From assembly GCA_900074725.1 (NCBI GenBank), contig LT598456.1:379488-443487 (forward strand): a stretch of DNA of 64,000 nucleotides. Direction: 5' to 3'. The notes under the pieces were generated by a model, which was not told where the DNA came from, searched no databases, and was given only the letters and a program-made list of their open reading frames with translations. This DNA comes from Lachancea dasiensis. Lineage: Eukaryota; Ascomycota; Saccharomycetes; Saccharomycetales; Saccharomycetaceae. Shown piece by piece: positions 1-9,970 of this stretch. Each line of letters starts with the position of its first letter. The first letter of the stretch is position 1. The position numbers were made by a program, and so were the translations under genes.

Positions 1-1
1 A

Positions 2-1453
2 CTCAGCGTGGCCAGTGCCGAGGTTATTGTACAAAGTGAACTGGTCAGTTTTGGCCGAATTCCGATCCTGGTCGCAAAGTGCGGAGCATATCTTAAAGCT
101 AACGCGTTGCAAACATCAGGCATATTTCGCATTGCGGGCAACAATAAGCGTGTGAAGGAACTACAATATATTTTCTCGACACCGCCTAATTACGGTACAA
201 AACTTAGCGACTGGGATGGGTTTACGGTTCATGACGCAGCCTCTGTTCTGCGAAGATATCTTAATAATCTCGAAGAGCCATTGGTGCCGCTTGGAATTTA
301 CGAGAATTTTCGGAAACCACTTCAGAAAAGACCACGGATTTTGAAGCATTTATCCAAGGGATTGGCGAAGGAAAGCGAAGACGACGAAACTGATCTTCAG
401 GCTGATTCCGGAGAAAAGGAAAAGCGGAAGCTTAAGGCCGTACGACACAAGAAAAAGCTCACTCGAGATATAAAGGCCTCGCTCAAGGAATATGAAGCTC
501 TTTTCTGGGAGTTATCTTTGGATTCCAGACAGCTTTTGATATATTTACTCGACTTATTGAGTCTTTTTGCTCAGCAATCGGATGTAAACTTAATGACCGC
601 TCGCAATTTGGCTGCTGTGTTTCAACCATCCATTATGTCGCATCCACAACACGATATGGATCCTAAGGAGTACGAACTTTCCAGGTGTGTTGTGGAGTTT
701 CTGATAGAGTATTCTTACAAGTTACTTCCACATCTGCTGACAGCCCCTCCAATAGTTTCTAAACCAGACGCCGAGCAAAGCCCCAAAGATGTAATACATC
801 ATCCTTCGACAGGGCAAGCCATCACTATTCCTCAAACGATAGTTTCACCGGATCCAGCTAATGCCACCGAGAAACCCCCTCCTTTGCTGTCACCGACGAC
901 ACCTACGGATCTGACCGCCAAAAATTGGGAAGGCGCGAATCTTTCACCACCCAGCCCGTCTTTCTTGGAAAATCCAAGAATATCGCAGAAAAGTAGACCA
1001 CATAGCAAGTCTTTGAGCCACACTCACAACCCTGCAGATACCATATCAGGAAGACGAAGTTCTCGACTATCTTGGTTGAATAGAGCTTTATCAAGCGATA
1101 CTGCTGATTACACAGCTACCGAAGATGAAGAAGATGAGGTTCAATCGCCGTTAAGTACAAACTCGGGTACAGGAGGTAAGCATAATTTATTGACCCTTCC
1201 AGGAACTAGACCCTCTAGAAGCGCGAGTGGAAATAGCAGTGTGTTAGGTGGAATGCGTCCCCTTTCCGAAGTTATGAACAGGTCTTTCGAGGAATTAGCT
1301 TCCTCATTGGGAATACGAAGAAACAGCGGCATGGACAACTCGCCGCTCAATACCGATGAAGAGAGTGACTCTCGAGCGCGTTCGAGGTCTACGAGAAGAA
1401 ACTCTTGGTTCCCAGGACTAAGGAGTCGATCTCGGTCAGCAAAAGGATCGTAA
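2..1453 (+). CDS. SAC7/BAG7: Rho GTPase-activating protein, SAC7/BAG7 type (5' truncated by window edge)
   Basis: The reading frame is open to the left edge with no ATG, so the true start lies outside the window. The visible 480-odd residues begin inside a RhoGAP domain. The arginine finger sits in GIFRIAGNNKR near visible residue 41, and the conserved DVNLMTARNLAAVFQPSIMS segment follows near 195. A charged Lys/Glu insert at about 115-160 splits the domain. The C-terminal half is low-complexity Ser/Pro/Arg and probably phosphoregulated. Family role: Sac7 and Bag7 stimulate GTP hydrolysis by Rho1 and tune cell-wall integrity and actin signalling. SAC7 is next to UBA2 on S. cerevisiae chr IV and BAG7 is near IDH2 on chr XV, so this single gene probably represents the pre-duplication ancestor of both. 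It converges on UBA2, 104 bp away. Confidence 0.9.
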   Translation, partial: LSVASAEVIVQSELVSFGRIPILVAKCGAYLKANALQTSGIFRIAGNNKRVKELQYIFSTPPNYGTKLSDWDGFTVHDAASVLRRYLNNLEEPLVPLGIYENFRKPLQKRPRILKHLSKGLAKESEDDETDLQADSGEKEKRKLKAVRHKKKLTRDIKASLKEYEALFWELSLDSRQLLIYLLDLLSLFAQQSDVNLMTARNLAAVFQPSIMSHPQHDMDPKEYELSRCVVEFLIEYSYKLLPHLLTAPPIVSKPDAEQSPKDVIHHPSTGQAITIPQTIVSPDPANATEKPPPLLSPTTPTDLTAKNWEGANLSPPSPSFLENPRISQKSRPHSKSLSHTHNPADTISGRRSSRLSWLNRALSSDTADYTATEDEEDEVQSPLSTNSGTGGKHNLLTLPGTRPSRSASGNSSVLGGMRPLSEVMNRSFEELASSLGIRRNSGMDNSPLNTDEESDSRARSRSTRRNSWFPGLRSRSRSAKGS

Positions 1454-1557
1454 ACTAGGTATATGTATGGATAATAAACTTTGTAGCAGCCCGAAGATAG
1501 AATTGAAGTTTAAACAGATGCCAAAGAATGTTACGAAAATCCATCGAATGAAGATCA

Positions 1558-3357
1558 TTAATCTAGTAGTAGAACTTCACCTTCGTCAATTTTGGCAACT
1601 TTGGAAGTGGGCTCCGGTGCCTCATCCAACGGTCTCTTCCTTGGGTTTTCTTCCTCCTCATCCAAAATGATCGCACCTTCGGCAGTAACAGACTGCTGTA
1701 CCTCGTGGTCATCATCTGGAGTCTCACTGGGCGCTAAGACTTCAACAAGAGGAACCTCGATGTCAGGAAGTTCTAAACCGCCTTCTGTCCCGCAAGCAAT
1801 GTAGAACTCTGTAGGGCAACGAAGTTCAGTTTCGTCGCAACGCTCATCTGCAACTAACAATATTGTACCATTTTTGATATTTATTTCGAACAGTGTTTTT
1901 CCACACAGATCTTCAAAGTCAAAATCGGCAAGCAGACGTTGAGTTGATTTGTCAAGAACAGAAATTTCACCGGGATATGAATATTTTTCCCGCACGGCCT
2001 CCATCAAGTGAGAGAGTCTGATATTTTTCAGTTCATTGTTTGAAATGTTTATTACTCCGCGCTTAATTGAGCAAACAGGGCATTTTGGATTGGGAGAAGC
2101 CAACTGAGGATTAGAAAGATAACGGTGGGATGAAATTTTACTAGCCATAGCTGTGAAAGCCATATTGAGTTCTAGTGGTTTCGCGGTTGCAGAATTTTTG
2201 ATCAAGCTTAATACTCTGAGAGAAGCAAGGGCAGATAAGCCGGCTATGATAGCGTTTGTGGTGGCGATTGCTGGTATAATATTACCTGCAATTTGTTTAA
2301 TGTCGAAAACCGACTTTTGGGGCAGGTTAAAAATATGAGCACGCATGTTCGCCGCTGTGCTTACAAATTCCAAAGTGTCCTGATCATCCTTGTCAAATTC
2401 TATCTGTTTTTCGTCAGTCATTCGACGCATTAAGCGCTTGGTCGCCTCCACGAAAGCATTTGTTTGTTCTTGGATAGACCACACCACGTTTAGATCTTTA
2501 CACACAGGGCCGCCAATTTCAATGTCGTATAGAGGACTGGGCTTCTGGCGCGTTTTCCACAGATCTTCGATAGCCAACAGTTTCTCAATGTCTTGAACAA
2601 ATATTTTACGAAATATATCCACAATTTTGGATTCGTCACCAGCTTTTGCATAATCTTGCAACTCGTGTAGTTCATTGGTTTCCTGTTGGATCCTTTTGAT
2701 CTCTTCCGGATTTTCAGTGCCAAGGTCTTCATCACTTGTTGTTGAGCTACCTGAAGCAAAAAGCTGGGCAAACAAAAAGTTTTTGGCCCAAACTATGCAA
2801 TGTATGGGCTGGGATGGCGTAGATCTGATAGTGCATACGGGGAAAGTCTTTGGGGTTTCTTTTGTCGTACAGTCAAAACACTCGGTCGACCCAGGAATAA
2901 TAGGTTGAATGTAGCCGTCAAAGCCTGCAGTTCCGCTTTCCAGCAACGGTTTTTGAAGGAATTGAGCCATTTGATTGACATAACGCCGCGCTTCTAAATT
3001 GTCTAGTGCGTTAAAAATCACTGCAAATTGATGAAACCAGCTTAGAGGAAATAACTCCACGTCCATGATATTGGCTCTGTGGGCCACCAATTTCGAGTTA
3101 CTGACATGTTCAATGGCCTTGATTGCCGTAGTCGCTTTGGACTGCTTGATATCCCGTTTTCGAAACAAAAATTGACGATTTAGATTGGAGAGGTCAATTG
3201 TGTCCAAATCTACAACGTGTATCTCGCCGAACCCCATAAGCACCAGATTTTTCAGTAACTCACAGCCAATACCACCTGCGCCAACTAGTAGAACTCGGGA
3301 TTCTCGAAGCTTTTGGTAATTATCAGCTCCTAAGAGCTTCTCAGTTCTCGAATCCAT
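1558..3357 (-). CDS. UBA2: SUMO-activating enzyme E1, Uba2 subunit
   Basis: This 599-aa protein is the catalytic half of the Aos1-Uba2 heterodimer, which adenylates SUMO (Smt3) and holds it as a thioester before transfer to Ubc9 in the nucleus. The N-terminal nucleotide-binding motif GAGGIG lies at residues 26-31, followed by DLDTIDLSNLNRQFLFR. The presumed catalytic cysteine is Cys175 in FPVCTIRSTP. Zinc-ligand pairs are C160/C163 and the CPVC near residue 447. The acidic C-terminal tail ends in basic, NLS-like residues (RKRP). Length is close to the S. cerevisiae protein (636 aa). The ATG at 3357 is directly before the conserved N-terminal region. It is transcribed divergently from IDH2. 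Confidence 0.97.
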   Translation of the reverse strand: MDSRTEKLLGADNYQKLRESRVLLVGAGGIGCELLKNLVLMGFGEIHVVDLDTIDLSNLNRQFLFRKRDIKQSKATTAIKAIEHVSNSKLVAHRANIMDVELFPLSWFHQFAVIFNALDNLEARRYVNQMAQFLQKPLLESGTAGFDGYIQPIIPGSTECFDCTTKETPKTFPVCTIRSTPSQPIHCIVWAKNFLFAQLFASGSSTTSDEDLGTENPEEIKRIQQETNELHELQDYAKAGDESKIVDIFRKIFVQDIEKLLAIEDLWKTRQKPSPLYDIEIGGPVCKDLNVVWSIQEQTNAFVEATKRLMRRMTDEKQIEFDKDDQDTLEFVSTAANMRAHIFNLPQKSVFDIKQIAGNIIPAIATTNAIIAGLSALASLRVLSLIKNSATAKPLELNMAFTAMASKISSHRYLSNPQLASPNPKCPVCSIKRGVINISNNELKNIRLSHLMEAVREKYSYPGEISVLDKSTQRLLADFDFEDLCGKTLFEINIKNGTILLVADERCDETELRCPTEFYIACGTEGGLELPDIEVPLVEVLAPSETPDDDHEVQQSVTAEGAIILDEEEENPRKRPLDEAPEPTSKVAKIDEGEVLLLD

Positions 3358-4923
3358 CGAATTTGCTCTAAACGATCCAAGTTACACCCTACTTCACGGG
3401 TTATTGAAGTCGATATAACAAGAGACTCATCGATCCAGGATAGTACTACAAGTAAATATATTGTCATTCAACAATATTAATATAAGACCAGTTCGTTAGG
3501 AAAGATTCATAGCTGTTAACTCGTTCACTTGGGTTAAAGGATACAAAAAGGGCCCCAAGAAGCTTCTTCTCATGTTGCTGAGCCTTAAAGTCACCATTGT
3601 AGTAATGATTCTTACGGTGGATCAAATAGGCCACCTTTAACTATAAAAATATGGGTTTGAACATAGAATACAATACCGAGGGTAATTGTTTTCAAACCAT
3701 AGAATGTGCTTGAGAGGAGAGACCGTTGTGCTTCGAATCCAACGCTGAAGCTCTTTGGAATGCTGTGTCTATGGTAGCTTGCCCTGTGTGAGATGATGCC
3801 AGCTTGGGCGCCAACAACGCTCAGCGGCAAATTAAGACCCAGATAGAGTTGAAGGCAGAATGGACGTAGGACGATGAGAGAATGACTGGACAGGGGAAGG
3901 TCTTTCAGTTTGAATGAAAAACAAGGCTTGTTGTTTGAAAGAGATGCTTAATACAGTTAACCACCTCCAATGTTGCGTATAGCCAAGAAATTTCTGAGGG
4001 AAGGCCATCAAGAGTAAGAATGTTAGACTAAAGCCAGCTATCACAATATTCCCAAACAAAAAGTACCACCAGGGTGAGAGACTCACTATCAGCCCTACGT
4101 CGGAGTTACATTGAGATTTGAAATTCGCCCTGTTTCAGTGCCACCCGAATTTCCATCGGGTCCTCGTCTCATTAATGTAGACGGATTCTAGATTCAGAGA
4201 TAATTCAATTGATATCGGAAAGCGCTGTTCAATTGGTGTCAACTTCATAATTCGAGCACAACTTCTTTTGCAAAACAATTGCACAATGGTAATACGTTGG
4301 CATCAACAAAACCAACAGATGAGAAATAGCACTCCCCGTCTAGGGGACCACTGACACAAGCTGTTCTAATATGAGACAGGCAGCAAGTCCAGTTGCAAAA
4401 CTGTTCTGCCGCATTAATCCGAAGTTCCAGAAATCGTCCTGAAATTGGCCCTACAACTCCCATATAAAAGCGAGCTTCCGTTAGGATCCTCAGTGTCAAC
4501 AGTCCAGTACACCAACGTTTGTCATCTCCGTCTGTCTGCTTTCATGCTGTCCCGGCATCGCAGTCATCATTCAACGTCACATGATTGTGGTGTGACCTCA
4601 GTCGCACCCTCACCTTCGAAAGCAGCACCCGGCCTACATCGGATCCGAAAGAGCGAACAGGATCACGATCCTCCATCTAGTTTTCTCCAGAGCATATATA
4701 TATAAAGATGGAAAAGCAGGAAAATGGTGGGTAACAAAAGATTCGGGTACTTGGTTCGAGTGCGACAGTTTTTTTATTTGAAGACTCGAGATACAAACGC
4801 CAATAGCATCTCTACCGTTCCAATAGAGTGAATTTAACTTCCCACTTGTTGTGACGAATTTTTGGTAATATTCCTCCGTTTGGTCTGACGCTCCACATTC
4901 AAACAATCACAAGTTATAAAACG
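3358..4923. other. UBA2-IDH2 divergent intergenic region
   Basis: This 1.57-kb gap separates two divergent genes. The short open frames inside are not supported: several lack an ATG and none resembles a known family. A hydrophobic minus-strand stretch at 3832-4086 is the only mildly protein-like piece, and it begins with GTG. The right-hand 250 bp hold the IDH2 promoter: an alternating TATATATATA run ends near 4706, and CCAAT boxes follow. I see no tRNA, repeat or mobile element. Confidence 0.6.
4800..4824 (+). promoter_or_regulatory. Paired CCAAT boxes of IDH2 promoter (HAP complex sites)
   Basis: The heptamer CCAATAG occurs twice in direct orientation, at 4800-4806 and 4820-4826, exactly 20 bp apart and about 100-120 bp upstream of the IDH2 ATG. 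Respiratory genes in yeasts use CCAAT boxes bound by Hap2/3/4/5, so induction on non-fermentable carbon is the natural inference. The sites are seen; binding is inferred. Confidence 0.5.
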
Positions 4924-6030
4924 ATGTTCAAGTCACAATTCGCCAGAAACTCGGTGAGACTTTTCGCCACAAAGAAACAGCCCTCCATTGGACGTTACAC
5001 TGGTAAGCCAGACCCAGCCACCGGTAAGTACACTGTTTCCTTCATCGAAGGTGATGGTGTGGGTCCAGAAATCTCCCAGGCTGTCAAGGACGTTTTCGTT
5101 GCTGCCAAAGCTCCTATTCAGTGGGAATCCTGTGATGTGAGCCCTCTATTTATCAACGGTCTCACCACCATTCCCCAGCCCGCCCAGGACTCCATCAACA
5201 AGAACTTGATTGCTTTGAAGGGTCCATTGGCCACTCCAATCGGTAAAGGTCACAGATCTTTGAACTTGACTTTGCGTAAGACTTTTGGTCTATTTGCCAA
5301 CGTTCGTCCAGCTAAGTCCGTAGAAGGATACAAGACTGCTTACGACGATGTTGATTTGGTCTTGATCAGAGAAAACACCGAGGGTGAATACTCTGGTATC
5401 GAACACGTCGTCTCCCCAGGTGTCGTGCAATCTATCAAACTAATTACGCAAGATGCTTCTGAGCGTGTCATCAGATATGCCTTTGAATACGCTAGAGCTG
5501 TTGGTAGACCAAAGGTTCTAGTTGTCCACAAATCCACTATCCAGAGACTAGCGGACGGTCTTTTCGTTAAAGTTGCCAACGATCTGTCCAAAGAATATCC
5601 TGACGTTGAATTGCAGACGGAAATTCTAGACAAAACCGTTTTGAACGTCGTTAGAGACCCATCGCTGTATAAGGATACCGTCGCTGTCTGCCCTAACTTG
5701 TACGGTGACATTTTGTCCGACTTGAACTCTGGTCTAAGTGCCGGCTCTCTAGGTTTGACTCCTTCCGCTAACATTGGTCACCAAGTCTCCATCTTCGAAG
5801 CCGTTCACGGCTCCGCTCCAGACATTGCTGGTCAAAACAAGGCTAATCCAACTGCCCTATTGTTGTCCTCTGTTATGATGTTGAACCACATGGGTTTGGT
5901 CGAGTACGCTGACAAGATCGAAAAAGCTGTCTTCACTGCTATCGCCTCTGCCCCAGAAAACAGAACTGCCGACTTGGGTGGTAGCGCTTCTACTTCCTCT
6001 TTCGCTGAAGCTGTCATCAGCAGATTGTGA
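4924..6030 (+). CDS. IDH2: NAD+-dependent isocitrate dehydrogenase, catalytic subunit 2, mitochondrial
   Basis: This 368-aa subunit of the Idh1-Idh2 octamer oxidatively decarboxylates isocitrate to 2-oxoglutarate in the TCA cycle of the mitochondrial matrix. A short basic, Ser/Arg-rich presequence (about residues 1-16) precedes the conserved KQPSIGRYTGKP block. The family segments GDGVGPEI, RENTEGEYSGIEH and the NAD-binding HGSAPDIAGQ are all intact. Residue-level similarity is clearly closer to Idh2 (369 aa) than to the regulatory subunit Idh1. Codon use is strongly biased (AAG, GGT, GTC, TTG), as in highly expressed yeast genes. The order IDH2-SIA1-RUP1-SFL1-ARP8 matches S. cerevisiae chr XV. 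Confidence 0.98.
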   Translation: MFKSQFARNSVRLFATKKQPSIGRYTGKPDPATGKYTVSFIEGDGVGPEISQAVKDVFVAAKAPIQWESCDVSPLFINGLTTIPQPAQDSINKNLIALKGPLATPIGKGHRSLNLTLRKTFGLFANVRPAKSVEGYKTAYDDVDLVLIRENTEGEYSGIEHVVSPGVVQSIKLITQDASERVIRYAFEYARAVGRPKVLVVHKSTIQRLADGLFVKVANDLSKEYPDVELQTEILDKTVLNVVRDPSLYKDTVAVCPNLYGDILSDLNSGLSAGSLGLTPSANIGHQVSIFEAVHGSAPDIAGQNKANPTALLLSSVMMLNHMGLVEYADKIEKAVFTAIASAPENRTADLGGSASTSSFAEAVISRL

Positions 6031-6093
6031 TAAAGTTAGGTCACAAAGTAAATACCAAATGATATACCTCGTCATTTATTTCTATAAGTATAC

Positions 6094-7788
6094 TTAGTGT
6101 TCGTCATTGAATAGAAATTGATAATCATAAACAGCCTTGGGATTATTGATATTTCGCTTCCATGTTGTGATTTCTCTTATGTTGTCATCAACGCGAAATA
6201 ATCTGACAACTGAAGTTTGTCTTTCGGCAGGTGAGTAGCCCGCTACCCCTGTTTGACCCCCATAGCATAGCCAAACATTTTTCACAAAGAGACAACAGTC
6301 ATTTTCGTGCTCCTTTCCGCAGCTTAAGGTTTGGACTCCCAGATCATTCAAGACATCACTTATTCCAAACTGGGCGACATCCAATGGGCCCTTTTCGTTG
6401 AAAGAACCAATTATGGGAAATTTTCCAACAGGACGATATTCTGGAATAGGTGAGTGCTGAAATGCCAATGAATAGGTTAGAGCACCGGTCAAACTCTCAA
6501 TGGTATGCTTATGGGCAGCTTTCATGAAATCTATAGGGTTTTCAGCAGCCGATGAATCCAGAATATATATTATCCCCACTACTTCATCGTTTTTGTTAAG
6601 GGTTATAGCACTATTTGTTGTGTTTGGTGTCGCGAGATTGGCAATGTTTTTAATTGTACCCACCAAGCAATATGGTAATTGCTGGACAAACTTTGAAAGA
6701 TGGCCCCTTGGAGCAAAACGTGAGTAATCTGATAGTCCCCAGCTTACCACCCAAGGAGTGCCCCGACTTATCATTGGCTGAAGTGCCTTCAAAAGAGCCG
6801 TTTGGTAGTCCAATGTGACAGCTCCGTCGATAAGGTCACCGGTAACAATCACCAAGTCAGGATCCTCAATTTCTAAGACATGAGAAATGAATTGCGTGGT
6901 CAACTGATCACTAGTTTTCTGAGGATCACCTATATGATCAGAAGAGCCAATATGCAAATCAGAAATCTGTAAGATCTTAAACTTTCCGTCACGCATAAAG
7001 AGATGACCCTCACTTGCATACTTTTGAGGCACTTGGTTACTGTCAAATTTCTCGACGCTAATGGATAAAGGAGCACCTCCTTTGCGCGGTAACTCGGTAA
7101 CCGCACTTCGCCACATTGATCGACTTTCAGCAAACCCTTTCCCAACAAACAGCTGCACATTTGTCACCAGCTTTCCCTCATTAGCGCTGTGAACCAAAGC
7201 ATATTTGCACCATACACCGGAACGCTTGTAGTGCCAGTCTTCGCCACGCACAGCCAGATTCTCCGATTTTCTCCCAAGCAACTGGGCCCAGAATCCAAGT
7301 TTTTGATCATGTTTGTGGAACATTGAACTATCCTTAGATCTTATCTTGTCGTTAATATCTTGTAGGACCCTCATCGGAACTGCTGACTTGTCTCTTGCTA
7401 TTACCAAGTCAGAAATGCATCCATGATCACCCTCTACAGTGCTCGGATGGACATATAGGAAGGAGTTATAAAACAAGCCATGCTCTACAGCAAATATTTT
7501 CTCATCGGTTATGTCCTTTCTCACTCTCAACCAAGGCACAAATTTTTCTCCTGAGTTAAGTTGATCATATATAACCCGACAACTTCCAAACCAATGGAAG
7601 CATTTTATCAACCTCACGTCATCAATAGTCCCACCTTCGTATTCCTGATCATCCACTCGCTGCTTTAAAATGTTGATACCATGCCACTGTATCGAGGTGC
7701 ATGCCGCTAGGCAAATAATAACTGCGATCGCTGCAAGAACTTTCAGGACTTTGTTGGTTGACCTCCTTTTCTGTAACGAACGCAACAT
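6094..7788 (-). CDS. SIA1: Sia1-like membrane-anchored metallophosphoesterase
   Basis: The frame extends upstream of 7788 without an ATG. The first ATG, at 7788, gives 564 aa and puts a single hydrophobic signal-anchor right at the N-terminus (about residues 16-30), as in S. cerevisiae Sia1 (622 aa). The C-terminal half is calcineurin-like: KILQISDLHIG, DLVIVTGDLIDG and a late GKEHENDCC. The usual GNHD block is replaced by SWGLSD, a divergence also present in S. cerevisiae Sia1, so the catalytic state is uncertain. In S. cerevisiae the gene is linked to glucose activation of the plasma-membrane H+-ATPase Pma1; the biochemical activity is not established. It converges on IDH2, with 63 bp between the two genes. 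Confidence 0.92.
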   Translation of the reverse strand: MLRSLQKRRSTNKVLKVLAAIAVIICLAACTSIQWHGINILKQRVDDQEYEGGTIDDVRLIKCFHWFGSCRVIYDQLNSGEKFVPWLRVRKDITDEKIFAVEHGLFYNSFLYVHPSTVEGDHGCISDLVIARDKSAVPMRVLQDINDKIRSKDSSMFHKHDQKLGFWAQLLGRKSENLAVRGEDWHYKRSGVWCKYALVHSANEGKLVTNVQLFVGKGFAESRSMWRSAVTELPRKGGAPLSISVEKFDSNQVPQKYASEGHLFMRDGKFKILQISDLHIGSSDHIGDPQKTSDQLTTQFISHVLEIEDPDLVIVTGDLIDGAVTLDYQTALLKALQPMISRGTPWVVSWGLSDYSRFAPRGHLSKFVQQLPYCLVGTIKNIANLATPNTTNSAITLNKNDEVVGIIYILDSSAAENPIDFMKAAHKHTIESLTGALTYSLAFQHSPIPEYRPVGKFPIIGSFNEKGPLDVAQFGISDVLNDLGVQTLSCGKEHENDCCLFVKNVWLCYGGQTGVAGYSPAERQTSVVRLFRVDDNIREITTWKRNINNPKAVYDYQFLFNDEH

Positions 7789-8164
7789 TTGAATGCCGCC
7801 CCACTTTTTCTTGGTTGATGCAAACCGGACAGAAGCTTTCCTACGATCAGGTCTCCTGCCTGAGTGGCAGCTCAAAAGGTGATCAAAAAAAGATCTTGAA
7901 GAAGCTGAAGTCCTCGAAATCAGCTGTTTCAATCACTCCACTTATAAGAAGGTCGCTTATGGCGATATCCTTGTGAGTCTTAACCCTGATCTCGATTATA
8001 TCTGTTTCCCATCATCGTGTGCCGTAATTTCCTTAAATTAATGCCAACTCCGGAAGGGTTATATCTCATCATGTGATATTGAAGTGATCGCTTACCTTAT
8101 CCAACCCACTATCGGATCTCTTCAAGAAATTTCTTGGGAGTTTGTTTGTGAGCGGTTTTGGAGC
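7789..8164. other. SIA1 upstream / RUP1 downstream spacer
   Basis: This 376-bp gap holds the SIA1 promoter and the RUP1 3' region. The SIA1 frame stays open for 48 codons upstream of its ATG, without a start codon. I see no further gene or repeat. Confidence 0.6.
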
Positions 8165-9970
8165 TTAGAAATCGATGAGATCTTCTTTGCTTGCATTAGG
8201 ATTCATGAGGGGGTTTAAGATATCTTGATCATGAATAGCAAAATTTCTAACACCTGTATTGTGCGCTGCTGCACTCTGAACCGTGGCAACATCTTCAATA
8301 ACACTCTCTTTGAAGTAGGTGAACATCAGTGGTGATTCTGAAGCAGACCTTGTTTGAGAGCGAATTGCGTGTATGACATCCTGAGGAAAAACCTTGGTCA
8401 CGTTAGTATCATTCAAATTTGGCTTGTACTGGACGTGATGCCATTGGCCTTCGGGCTGGCGAAGAAAATAGTCTGCAGGCGACATAACAGCACTAGTAAG
8501 GAGATACGGCTCATCTATAATTCCGATGGCAGTCGCAGACTCTATCAATCCCAGCTCAGGGTGGGAAAGATTCCATTCGTTATGGATTTTGTTAGTGAGA
8601 GCTTTATATTCTGCCATCTTGTTGGTTTTTAACACGGAGAGGTCTTCCTTCACATTTTGCAATGACCCCAAGAGATTCGCAATATTCGGGTCGTCAGAGG
8701 AGCTTGAATCTCTCGAAATGAAGTCCAACGAACTGTTCAGAAAAGAGTGAATATGTTTTCCTTGGAAACTCTTAAGATCGTTCAAATCGCGCAGAACCTT
8801 CCGAGCCTCAATTTCTGCAGCTCGCGACCTTGAAAGTACGTCGTTGATCAAGAGTTTTTTAGCTTTTTCAGTGTACAGTTGAGGATAAAATTTGAGCGGT
8901 ACTTCTACCCCGTTGGAAATATTTACATTTTCGGTTCCTTCGTCCATCTCATCAAAAACAATTGTGATCAAAGGAGCAAGATTACCCAGGGAATTATGTA
9001 TCTCCTCTGATTCTTCATCGGGATCACTATCTGGATACAGAAGTGCATTGAACATTTTGTAAAGATTTGATTCGTATTCTTCTGGCATGAAATGTAACAA
9101 AGAGACAAGTGTTTCTATTGGCTCAGGCTCTGATGGAGGTTTATAGTATGCTGAAGAAATGAAGAGTTCTCGCGCAGATGATATTTGGGGACAGAGCTCT
9201 AAATCCGTAGCTAAACTTTTGATAAAAGTAGGCAAAACGTCATGTAAGTGTTCGCAGTTGTTGAGCTTGTCAATAACTTGAGGTTCTAGAACCTTGGCAA
9301 AGAACCTAGCTTCGACAAACTTTCTTTGACAGTTGGAAGAAATTTGAACGGCTAGCATTCTTTGAAATTGCCACAAGAGTTCGGGTTGCAGGGCCAAATT
9401 ATCTTGGCCTGTCAATTCTTCCTGTGCAATGATATCAGTTGTATCATCAGGGCCATGTCTAATCCTGTATTTTGGCCTCGAGAAATGGCCCTTATACCAA
9501 TCGTTCCCGCATACTAGGTCTTTGAAGTCGGGCTTCAAAAAAATACAAGGAAATCCATAGCCCACAACTAGACAAAATATAGCGAAGTAGTTTTCCATGA
9601 GGGCGTTTGGAGTGCCCATTTGAACAACAAGTGGATCATCCACGCAGTTCTTGATCTGGGGTTCGTCGACTGTCACAGCAGTACCCAGCCAATTGGCTGA
9701 TTCGCTGTCAGATGCACTTATATCAGGTTCAGCCTGAGCATCTTCAACAAATTCAACCGTTTCCCTGACTTGTGGATAAGACTCTGTCTCTTTTGGGTAT
9801 TGAGGAGAAATTTCAACCGTATCCGTGTGAAAGCTCTGCTGTGGCAATTCCCCAGAGAATATGTAGTTCACAGAGGCTTCAACATCTCCGTTTGTTTTTG
9901 CTAGGGCCTCAATCGCTACATCACGGGTTATCCCCATGTCTAGTAAAGATTTTATTGAGCTTTCTGACAT
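8165..9970 (-). CDS. RUP1: UBA-domain regulator of Rsp5-Ubp2 (Rup1)
   Basis: The first ATG is at 9970, giving 601 aa; the frame runs a little further upstream only through non-ATG codons. The N-terminus is a UBA fold: residues 2-40 carry IKSLLDMGITRDVAIEAL and the later NGDVEASVNYIF. The body lacks a catalytic motif. S. cerevisiae Rup1 (671 aa) bridges the ubiquitin ligase Rsp5 and the deubiquitinase Ubp2 and so tunes K63 chains on cargo. Neighbours and strand match YOR138C. The C-terminus ends in acidic SKEDLIDF. Confidence 0.88.
   Translation of the reverse strand: MSESSIKSLLDMGITRDVAIEALAKTNGDVEASVNYIFSGELPQQSFHTDTVEISPQYPKETESYPQVRETVEFVEDAQAEPDISASDSESANWLGTAVTVDEPQIKNCVDDPLVVQMGTPNALMENYFAIFCLVVGYGFPCIFLKPDFKDLVCGNDWYKGHFSRPKYRIRHGPDDTTDIIAQEELTGQDNLALQPELLWQFQRMLAVQISSNCQRKFVEARFFAKVLEPQVIDKLNNCEHLHDVLPTFIKSLATDLELCPQISSARELFISSAYYKPPSEPEPIETLVSLLHFMPEEYESNLYKMFNALLYPDSDPDEESEEIHNSLGNLAPLITIVFDEMDEGTENVNISNGVEVPLKFYPQLYTEKAKKLLINDVLSRSRAAEIEARKVLRDLNDLKSFQGKHIHSFLNSSLDFISRDSSSSDDPNIANLLGSLQNVKEDLSVLKTNKMAEYKALTNKIHNEWNLSHPELGLIESATAIGIIDEPYLLTSAVMSPADYFLRQPEGQWHHVQYKPNLNDTNVTKVFPQDVIHAIRSQTRSASESPLMFTYFKESVIEDVATVQSAAAHNTGVRNFAIHDQDILNPLMNPNASKEDLIDF

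Noticed and set aside
3720-3756. TTCGAATCC word resembling a tRNA B box
   Set aside because: No matching A box, acceptor stem or T-arm pairing.
3832-4086. Hydrophobic minus-strand frame between UBA2 and IDH2
   Set aside because: It starts with GTG, is short, and resembles no family; probably chance in AT-rich DNA.
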